From Pseudomonas sp. GM74 (GTDB taxonomy: Bacteria > Pseudomonadota > Gammaproteobacteria > Pseudomonadales > Pseudomonadaceae), in the NCBI RefSeq assembly GCF_000282455.1, contig NZ_AKJG01000151.1, forward strand, positions 1 to 36,450: a stretch of 36,450 bases of DNA, in the 5' to 3' direction. The notes under the pieces are model-generated. The model made no database searches and was not told where the DNA came from. It was given only the letters and a program-made list of their open reading frames with translations. Shown one piece after another: positions 30,756-36,450 of this stretch. The translations under genes were made by a program, and so were the position numbers. Within the stretch, counting starts at the first letter, position 1. Each line of letters opens with the position of its first letter.

Positions 30756-31998
30756 AACGTAGCGCCTCCGCAGGCTGGGTGCGCGCGGCACGCCAGGCTG
30801 GATACAGGGTGGCGAGGAAACTCAGGACCAACGCCGCGGAGCAGACCATTACGACGTCCTGGCTCTGCACCTGCGACGGCAGGTAATCGATGAAGTACAC
30901 ATCGGCGTTGAGGAACTTGTGCCCGATCAGGCCTTCGAGGGCCGAGATCGCGGCACTGACGTTCAGCGCGGCGAAGATCCCGACCACGGCGCCGATCACT
31001 GTGCCGACCACGCCAATGACGGTGCCCTGCACCATGAACGTACGCATGATCGTGCCCGGCGTGGCGCCTAGCGTGCGCAGAATCGCGATATCGCCCTTCT
31101 TGTCGTTCACCACCATCACCAGCGTGGAAATGATGTTGAACGCAGCGACGGCAACGATCAGCAGCAGCAACAGGCCGATCATGGCTTTTTCCATGCGGAT
31201 AGCCTGGTACAGGTTGCCGTGGGTACGGGTCCAGTCGCGGGCGTAGAAGCGGTCTTCGCCGAGATCGCGGGCGATGCTCCACGCGGTGCGCGGTGCCTGG
31301 AACAGATCGTCGAACTTCAGGCGCAGGCCCTGGACCTGATCCGGTTTCCAGCGGTGCAGCCGGGCCAGATCCTGCAGGTTGGTGACGCCAAGATAGCCAT
31401 CGAGCTCACCGGCGCCGACATGGAAGATGCCGACCACGGTAAAGCGCTTCATGCGCGGGAACATCCCGGCCGGGGTCACGGTGACTTCCGGCGCGACGAA
31501 CGTCAGCTTGTCGCCGATGGCCGCGCCGAGCTTGGCCGCGGCCTTGTCGCCGATGACGATGCCGAACTCGCCCGGCACCAGATCGTCGAGTTTTCCCTGG
31601 GTCATGAATTGATCGATGATAGACACCTGGCGCTCCTGGGCCGGGTCGATGGCGTTGAGCAGCACTTTCGAGACCTTGCCGTTGTTGGTCAGCAAACCCT
31701 GCATTTGCGTAAACGGCGCCACGGCCGTCACTTGCGGGTTCTGCTTGACCTTGGCGGCCAGGCTTTGCCAATCGCTGATCGCTTCGCCGGACTCGATGGT
31801 CGCGTGGGGCACCATGCCCAGCACGCGGGTGCGCATCTCATGATCGAAGCCGTTCATCACCGACAGCACCACGATCATCACGACCACGCCAAGGGCGAGC
31901 CCGATCATCGAAGTCAGGGAAATGAATGACACAAAATGATTGCGACGCTTTGCACGGGTGTAACGCGTGCCGATAAATACGAAGAGAGGTCTGAACAT
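30748..31998 (-). CDS. lolC: Lipoprotein-releasing ABC transporter permease LolC
   Basis: This 416-residue permease is a close paralogue of the LolE encoded downstream. It has the same first transmembrane segment (MIGLALGVVVMIVVLSVMNGF), a periplasmic domain, and three C-terminal transmembrane segments ending YPAWRAARTQPAEALRYE. LolC normally provides the LolA-binding hook, and LolE the lipoprotein-binding face. First gene of lolCDE; its promoter should lie in the roughly 95 bases shared with the divergent PilZ-like gene. Confidence 0.93.
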   Translation of the reverse strand: MFRPLFVFIGTRYTRAKRRNHFVSFISLTSMIGLALGVVVMIVVLSVMNGFDHEMRTRVLGMVPHATIESGEAISDWQSLAAKVKQNPQVTAVAPFTQMQGLLTNNGKVSKVLLNAIDPAQERQVSIIDQFMTQGKLDDLVPGEFGIVIGDKAAAKLGAAIGDKLTFVAPEVTVTPAGMFPRMKRFTVVGIFHVGAGELDGYLGVTNLQDLARLHRWKPDQVQGLRLKFDDLFQAPRTAWSIARDLGEDRFYARDWTRTHGNLYQAIRMEKAMIGLLLLLIVAVAAFNIISTLVMVVNDKKGDIAILRTLGATPGTIMRTFMVQGTVIGVVGTVIGAVVGIFAALNVSAAISALEGLIGHKFLNADVYFIDYLPSQVQSQDVVMVCSAALVLSFLATLYPAWRAARTQPAEALRYE

Positions 31999-32092
31999 GT
32001 CGGGGCTTGTTCGGAGGGAAAAGGAACGTCCTTGTGGCGGGGGTCGATAACCAGCTTTACACTCAGACCACCGCCGCTACCATGGGTTCGCC

Positions 32093-32674
32093 ATGTCGAC
32101 ATTAGATGAAGAAGATCGCCGCGAATACTACCGTATCGAGGATACGATCGCACTGGAAATTCGGCCCCTGTCCGCTTCTGAAGCCACAGGCCAGGAAGTG
32201 TTGCAGGATGCTTCCCCACTCTTCAACTTGCTCAGCGAACTGCACCTGAGCGAATTCGAGTCGCAACACCTGTTGCGCCAGATCAGCGAACGCGACCGCA
32301 CGACCGCCGCATTTCTCAAATCCCAGAACAAACGCATCGATTTGCTGAGCCAGGTCGTCGCTCTGACAGTACTCGGGCAGATCGGCGAACCGCAGCCGGT
32401 GATCATCTCCGAAGGCGGCATCGACTTTCAGCATCCCTCACCCCTTGCCGTCGGCGCACGCCTGTCGGTCAAGCTGGTGCTGATGCCGCAAGCACTGGGC
32501 CTGCTGCTGCGCGCCCGCGTCACCCATTGCGACCGCAAGGGCGACGGCTATGACATCGGTACCGAGTTCGAACACCCGACCGACGCCCAGCGCCAACTGC
32601 TGGCCCGCCACATCTTGCAAAAGCAGGCCCAGGAACGACGCCTGGCCCGCGAACAACTCGAATCAGGCAATTAA
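32093..32674 (+). CDS. PilZ-like c-di-GMP effector with a central helical insert
   Basis: In this 193-residue protein the N-terminus reads DRREYYRIEDTIALEI, with an RxxxR motif at 10-14. About 65 helical residues follow (50-95), then a beta-rich C-terminal part with IISEGGIDFQHPSPLAVG and VTHCDRKGDGYDIGTEF. The second PilZ motif D/NxSxxG is present only as I-x-S-E-G-G, so c-di-GMP affinity is uncertain. It fits the atypical PilZ proteins found beside lolCDE in Pseudomonas (PA2989 position, from memory). It is followed after 14 bases by a glycerophosphodiesterase gene. Confidence 0.75.
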   Translation: MSTLDEEDRREYYRIEDTIALEIRPLSASEATGQEVLQDASPLFNLLSELHLSEFESQHLLRQISERDRTTAAFLKSQNKRIDLLSQVVALTVLGQIGEPQPVIISEGGIDFQHPSPLAVGARLSVKLVLMPQALGLLLRARVTHCDRKGDGYDIGTEFEHPTDAQRQLLARHILQKQAQERRLAREQLESGN

Positions 32675-32688
32675 TTTAAGGAAGAACC

Positions 32689-33411
32689 GTGACCCTCATC
32701 TACGGCCATCGCGGCGCCAAGGGCGAAGCACCGGAAAACACCCTGACCAGCTTTCAGCAATGTCTCAAGCACGGCGTGCGTCGCTGCGAACTGGACCTGC
32801 ACCTGTCCATGGACGGCGAGTTGATGGTCATCCACGACCCGACCCTCAAACGCACCACGGACCGTCGCGGCAAGGTAGTGGAACACACGGCGGCCGAACT
32901 TGTGACCTATGACGCACGCAAGGGTGGCCCGGGCTGGATCAAGCCGTGCCCGATTCCGACGCTGGAAGAACTGTTCGAGAAATGCGACTTCGATCACTGG
33001 CAACTGGAAGTCAAAAGCGCATCAAGGATGCGTGCGGCAACCACCGTGCTGGCGATTCGCGAGATGGTGCAGCGTCATGGCCTGATGGACAAGGTGACCA
33101 TCACCTCAAGCTCCCGTGAAGTGCTCAAGGCTGCGCTGGAACTGGTGCCGGACGTATCCCGCGGGCTGGTGGCCGAGTATGCCTGGCTCGACCCGCTGAA
33201 GGTCGCTGCCAGCTATGGCTGTGAGATTCTGGCGCTGAACTGGACCCTGTGCACGCCGGAACGCCTGCAAAGGGCGCAGCGTCAGGGGCTGCATGTGTCG
33301 GTGTGGACCGTCAACGAGCCCGCACTGATGCGCAGACTCGCTGACTTCGGCGTTGACAGCCTGATTACAGACTTTCCCGGTTTGGCCACCGCCACGCTCG
33401 AGAATTGCTGA
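32689..33411 (+). CDS. Glycerophosphodiester phosphodiesterase (GDPD/UgpQ-type)
   Basis: This 240-residue GDPD-family enzyme is predicted to hydrolyse glycerophosphodiesters, from phospholipid turnover, to glycerol-3-phosphate and an alcohol. Catalytic elements are YGHRGAKGEAPENTL (His 7, Arg 8), CELDLHLSMDGELMVIHDP (Glu 34, Asp 36, His 49), LEVK in the middle and VWTVNEP near the end. There is no signal peptide, so it is the cytoplasmic UgpQ-like form. The start is GTG at 32689 with AAGGAAG upstream. It forms an operon with the PilZ-like gene and converges on sthA. Confidence 0.93.
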   Translation: MTLIYGHRGAKGEAPENTLTSFQQCLKHGVRRCELDLHLSMDGELMVIHDPTLKRTTDRRGKVVEHTAAELVTYDARKGGPGWIKPCPIPTLEELFEKCDFDHWQLEVKSASRMRAATTVLAIREMVQRHGLMDKVTITSSSREVLKAALELVPDVSRGLVAEYAWLDPLKVAASYGCEILALNWTLCTPERLQRAQRQGLHVSVWTVNEPALMRRLADFGVDSLITDFPGLATATLENC

Positions 33412-33422
33412 AATCGGTCTCC

Positions 33423-33447
33423 CCGGCCGGCTCAGGCCACCGGCCGG
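33423..33447. terminator. GC-rich hairpin between convergent genes
   Basis: CCGGCCGG (33423-33430) pairs with CCGGCCGG (33440-33447) around a 9-base loop, just beyond both the phosphodiesterase and sthA stops. There is no T tract, so it may block exonucleases or give partial termination. Confidence 0.5.
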
Positions 33448-33453
33448 AGCCCG

Positions 33454-34848
33454 TCAAAAAAGCCGGTTGAGGCCGTCGTACGCGGCTACCCGATAGGCTT
33501 CGGCCATGGTCGGGTAGTTGAACGTGGTGTTGACGAAGTACTTCAACGTGTTCAGTTCGCCCGGCTGGTTCATGATCGCCTGACCGATGTGCACGATCTC
33601 CGACGCCTGATAACCGAAACAGTGAACGCCCAGGACTTCCAGGGTTTCACGGTGGAACAGGATCTTCAGCATGCCTTGCGGCTCGCCGGCGATCTGCGCC
33701 CGCGCCATGCTCTTGAAGAAGGCCTTGCCCACTTCGTACGGCACCTTGGCCTGGGTCAGTTCCTGCTCGTTCTTGCCGATCGAGCTGATCTCCGGAATGG
33801 TGTAGATGCCGGTCGGCACGTCATTCACAAAGCGCCAGCTACCGTTATCGACGATGCTGCCGGCGGCCGAACGACCCTGGTCGTGGGCGGCACTGGCCAG
33901 GCTCGGCCAGCCGATCACGTCACCGGCGCCGTAGATGTTCGGCACGCAGGTGCGGTACGCCTCGTCGACTTCGATCTGGCCACGGCTGTTGACCTTCACG
34001 CCGATGTTTTCCAGACCCAGCTGATCGGTGTTGCCGGTACGACCGTTGCACCAGAGCAAGGCGTCGGCCTTGATCTTCTTGCCGGACTTGAGGTGCAGGA
34101 TCACGCCATTGTCCACGCCTTCGACGCGGTCGTAGTCTTCGTTGTGGCGAACCGTGATGTTGTTGTTGCTGAAGTGATAGCTCAACGCCTGGGAAATTTC
34201 CGAGTCGAGGAAGCTCAGCAGCTGACCGCGGTTGTCCACCAGTTCGACCAATACACCCAGGCCGCTGAAGATCGAGGCGTATTCGCAACCGATCACGCCG
34301 GCGCCGTAGACGATGAGTTTGCGCGGGGTGTGGCCGAGGCTGAGGATGGTGTCGCTATCGTAGATGCGCGGGTGGTGGAAATCGATGTCCGCCGGGCGAT
34401 AAGGACGCGAACCGGTGGCGATGATGATGTGCTTGGCCACCAGTTTTTCGACCACGCCGTTGGCGCAGACCACTTCGATGGTTTGCTCGTCGGCGAAGCT
34501 GCCGGTGCCGAAGAACACGTCGACGCGGTTACGGGCGTAGTAGCCGGTACGCGAAGCGACTTGTTTGGAGATGACTTTCTCGGCGCTTTTCAACACGTCC
34601 GGGAACGAGAACCAGCGCGGCTCACCGATGGCCCGGAACATCGGGTTGGTGTTGAACTGCATGATCTGCCGCACCGAGTGACGCAGTGCCTTGGACGGGA
34701 TGGTGCCCAAGTGAGTGCAGTTGCCGCCGACCTGGCGACGGCTATCGACCATCGCCACCTTGCGCCCTGCCTTGGCGGCGTTCATTGCCGCGCCTTCCCC
34801 CGCCGGGCCGGAACCCAACACCACCACGTCGTAGTTGTAGACAGCCAT
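33454..34848 (-). CDS. sthA: Soluble pyridine nucleotide transhydrogenase
   Basis: This 464-residue flavoprotein transfers hydride between NADPH and NAD+ in the cytoplasm, balancing the two pools. The FAD motif GSGPAGEGAAMNAAKAG is at the N-terminus. GGNCTHLGTIPSKALRH has only one of the two redox cysteines of lipoamide dehydrogenases, as is normal for SthA. A second nucleotide-binding motif (YGAGVIGCEYASIFSGLG) and the dimerisation domain ending FNYPTMAEAYRVAAYDGLNRLF follow. GAGGAG precedes the ATG. Confidence 0.97.
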   Translation of the reverse strand: MAVYNYDVVVLGSGPAGEGAAMNAAKAGRKVAMVDSRRQVGGNCTHLGTIPSKALRHSVRQIMQFNTNPMFRAIGEPRWFSFPDVLKSAEKVISKQVASRTGYYARNRVDVFFGTGSFADEQTIEVVCANGVVEKLVAKHIIIATGSRPYRPADIDFHHPRIYDSDTILSLGHTPRKLIVYGAGVIGCEYASIFSGLGVLVELVDNRGQLLSFLDSEISQALSYHFSNNNITVRHNEDYDRVEGVDNGVILHLKSGKKIKADALLWCNGRTGNTDQLGLENIGVKVNSRGQIEVDEAYRTCVPNIYGAGDVIGWPSLASAAHDQGRSAAGSIVDNGSWRFVNDVPTGIYTIPEISSIGKNEQELTQAKVPYEVGKAFFKSMARAQIAGEPQGMLKILFHRETLEVLGVHCFGYQASEIVHIGQAIMNQPGELNTLKYFVNTTFNYPTMAEAYRVAAYDGLNRLF

Positions 34849-35055
34849 GCGTACTCCTCAGAACAGGCCGCGGCACCCTCGGCACCGGCGGCTAAATCAC
34901 GCCAATGCGTGGCATGAAGGAACAATTTGGGGTCAGTGCAGAACCCGGACACAGTCTATAGAAGCGTCAACGCCGCGCACATTAACCCTTGGTCGCGTCG
35001 TAGGCTACTTTTGCCTGCGCTACAACGCCAGTTTTCAATGCTCAAATCGCCGAAA

Positions 35056-36123
35056 TCATTCGGTTTTTTTGCCACTGAGGCGTTCAAAAGCGTGACTGCT
35101 GCGTGTGACGAAACCTTTATCGGCACGAATCACAAAAAATGCGCCGATATCATGTTTTTCTGCGTAGTCCCAACCGCGCTCCGGGCCGAGAATCAGCAAC
35201 AGCGTCGATAGGCCATCGGCCATCAACGCGGAAGGATGAATCACTGTGACGGATGCCAGTGTGTGCGAGACAGGAGAACCGGTGCGCGCATCGAAGGTGT
35301 GGGAAAAACGCTGCCCGTTCTGCTCGAAATAATTCCGGTAGTCGCCGGAAGTGGACAGGCCATAGCCGTCGACAGCAATAACCCGCTCGACCACCTGCCG
35401 GTCATCCCGCGGTTCCTCCAGGGCAATGCGCCATGGCGAGCCGTCAGCCTTCCTGCCGGACGCCTTGAGCTCACCCGTGGCCTCGGCAAGGTAGTCGTGA
35501 ATGCCCATCGCCTCGAGTCTTGCGGCAATCGTGTCCACCGCATAGCCGGCGGCGATGCTGTTCAAGTCGACCTCGACGGCGGCGTCCTTGCACAACCGGT
35601 CGCCATCGATGCGCAGGTGTTCATGGCCGACGCGCTTGCGGGCTTCGGCGAGCGCTTCGGCGGTCGGGACTTTTTCCCCGCGGGCCTGCGGACCAAATCC
35701 CCAGAGATTGAGCAATGGCTCCACCGTCAGATCGTAGGAACCGTCGCTTTGCCCTGACAGTTGCTCGCCCACGCGGACCAATTCGAGGATCGACGCCGGC
35801 ATTGCCTGACAGCCGCTGGCCGGCAATGCGTTGAAGCGCTCGATGTCCGAGTCGCTGCGGTAGGTCGACATTTGCCGATCGACGTCAGCGAGGATTTGCT
35901 CGACCTGGACACGGACTTCGTCCGGCGCCGGAAGGCCGGCATGGCGCACATACTTGATCGAATAAGTGCTGCCCATGGTCGGGCCGCCGAAAGACTCCAT
36001 CGAATCGCCATGGCCGCAACCTGATAGTGCGCCGAACAGCAAAAACGCCGCCCCCTGCCACCTGATCAACAATTCCCGAGTTCCCCCAAAAACATCCCCT
36101 GACACGCCGCCAAGGCCAGCCAT
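35056..36123 (-). CDS. apbE: ApbE-type FAD:protein FMN transferase lipoprotein
   Basis: This lipoprotein attaches FMN to Ser/Thr residues of partner proteins such as NqrC/RnfG in the periplasm. The lipobox LSGC precedes a mature start that leads into GPTMGSTYSIKY. Typical ApbE segments follow: DLNSIAAGYAVDTIA, ATGELKASG, STSGDYRNYFE and HPSALMADGLST, the last near the metal site. The start is uncertain. The ATG at 36123 gives 355 residues with a long pre-sequence; a TTG at 36072 would give a compact 19-residue lipoprotein signal. Frames further upstream run through REP repeats and are not coding. No flavinylated partner gene is in the window. Confidence 0.9.
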   Translation of the reverse strand: MAGLGGVSGDVFGGTRELLIRWQGAAFLLFGALSGCGHGDSMESFGGPTMGSTYSIKYVRHAGLPAPDEVRVQVEQILADVDRQMSTYRSDSDIERFNALPASGCQAMPASILELVRVGEQLSGQSDGSYDLTVEPLLNLWGFGPQARGEKVPTAEALAEARKRVGHEHLRIDGDRLCKDAAVEVDLNSIAAGYAVDTIAARLEAMGIHDYLAEATGELKASGRKADGSPWRIALEEPRDDRQVVERVIAVDGYGLSTSGDYRNYFEQNGQRFSHTFDARTGSPVSHTLASVTVIHPSALMADGLSTLLLILGPERGWDYAEKHDIGAFFVIRADKGFVTRSSHAFERLSGKKTE

Positions 36124-36135
36124 TATGCGATAGAA

Positions 36136-36221
36136 CTGTGGGAGCGGGCTTGCTCGCGAAGAGGCCGGCACATTCAGCATTGATAGTTCTCTCAGACCGC
36201 TATCGCGAGCAAGCTCGCGAT
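36136..36221. repeat. REP pair upstream of apbE
   Basis: A REP copy (CTGTGGGAGCGGGCTTGCTC, 36136-36161) is followed by an inverted-type palindrome (ATCGCGAGCAAGCTCGCGAT, about 36202-36221). They lie in the 5' region of apbE and argue against any start codon upstream of about 36130. Confidence 0.8.
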
Positions 36222-36264
36222 GAGGCCAGCACAGGCAACATATCCCTACTGACAAACCCACAAA

Positions 36265-36297
36265 CAAAAACGCCCCGACAAGGGTCGGGGCGTTTTC
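36265..36297 (-). terminator. Rho-independent terminator
   Basis: A perfect 10-bp stem ACGCCCCGAC/GTCGGGGCGT (36270-36279 and 36284-36293) surrounds AAGG. On the minus strand it is followed by TTTTTGTTTG, on the plus strand by a shorter T run. It probably ends a minus-strand gene lying beyond the right edge. Confidence 0.85.
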
Positions 36298-36300
36298 ATT

Positions 36301-36327
36301 GCAGGAGCGGGCTTGCCCGCGAAGGAC
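36301..36327. repeat. Single REP sequence
   Basis: GCAGGAGCGGGCTTGCCCGC matches the REP family seen elsewhere in the window. It directly follows the terminator at 36265-36297. Confidence 0.75.
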
Positions 36328-36406
36328 GTGCATGATGACGCGTGCTGCCTGGAGAACCGCGCCGCCTAATGCCAGTCAGTCAAGCAATTTCAGCCGCGAC
36401 ACCCTT

Positions 36407-36450
36407 TGTAGCAGCTGCCGAGCCCGCGAGGCTGCGTTCGGCTGCGAAGC
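36407..36450 (+). repeat. Interspersed intergenic repeat, cut by the window edge
   Basis: The sequence starting TGTAGCAGCTGCCGAGCCCG contains inverted segments (GCAGCTGCCGAGC, then GCTGCGTTCGGCTGCG). Its first 21 bases recur inverted at 1-21. No gene is seen from 36328 to the end of the window. Confidence 0.55.

Noticed and set aside
35050..35070. Hairpin CCGAA/TTCGG followed by seven T on the plus strand
   Set aside because: No plus-strand gene lies upstream, the stem is only five base pairs and it overlaps the apbE stop codon, so it is probably incidental.
36124..36333. Upstream extension of apbE to 36333
   Set aside because: The extension translates REP repeats and a terminator and contains no family sequence; the lipoprotein signal begins further downstream.

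Overview
The window looks like chromosome from a fluorescent Pseudomonas (P. fluorescens/P. putida-type). It is GC-rich, its proteins read as Pseudomonas forms (TalB-type transaldolase, RssB with a PP2C domain, long QueF, SthA, CopR/CopS, LolCDE), and it carries many REP-like intergenic palindromes built on GTGGGAGC / GCGAGCAAGCTCGC cores. No integrase, transposase, CRISPR array, rRNA or tRNA was found.

Region 1 (1-0.95 kb) holds phnX (phosphonoacetaldehyde hydrolase), preceded by the end of an interspersed repeat that recurs inverted at the other end of the window.

Region 2 (0.95-19.7 kb) is an exopolysaccharide/capsule locus. One minus-strand unit runs galE, a small Thr/Gly-rich secreted protein (YjbE/GfcA-like), wza, then YjbF-, YjbG- and YjbH-like genes. 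A second, tightly packed minus-strand unit runs wzb, wzc, a GT4 glycosyltransferase, a polysaccharide pyruvyl transferase, a Wzx-like flippase, a Wzy-like polymerase candidate, an acyltransferase-3 membrane protein and an SGNH hydrolase. Plus-strand genes are galU, a stand-alone domain resembling the C-terminal domain of a ManB/CpsG phosphomannomutase, and a secreted GH39/PslG-like glycoside hydrolase. My inference is a Wzx/Wzy-dependent, pyruvylated and probably acylated anionic polysaccharide, exported through Wza with Wzc/Wzb control, combined with a YjbEFGH accessory module. No phosphoglycosyl transferase to start the repeat unit is present, and there is only one glycosyltransferase, so unlinked genes must contribute.

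Region 3 (19.7-28.7 kb) resembles, as I recall it, the conserved P. aeruginosa block PA2796-PA2810: tal, an STAS anti-anti-sigma protein, RssB, a truncated PilZ-gene remnant, mlaA, a degenerate PhnX-like protein, a DUF4404 protein, queF, a copper cupredoxin, copR and copS. The PilZ remnant and the catalytically dead PhnX paralogue are the notable items.

Region 4 (28.7-36.1 kb) holds lolCDE (lipoprotein release), a divergent PilZ-like protein with a glycerophosphodiesterase, sthA and apbE. The last 330 bases contain REP elements, a strong terminator and the interspersed repeat.

All family assignments are from reading translated sequence; no database search was run.
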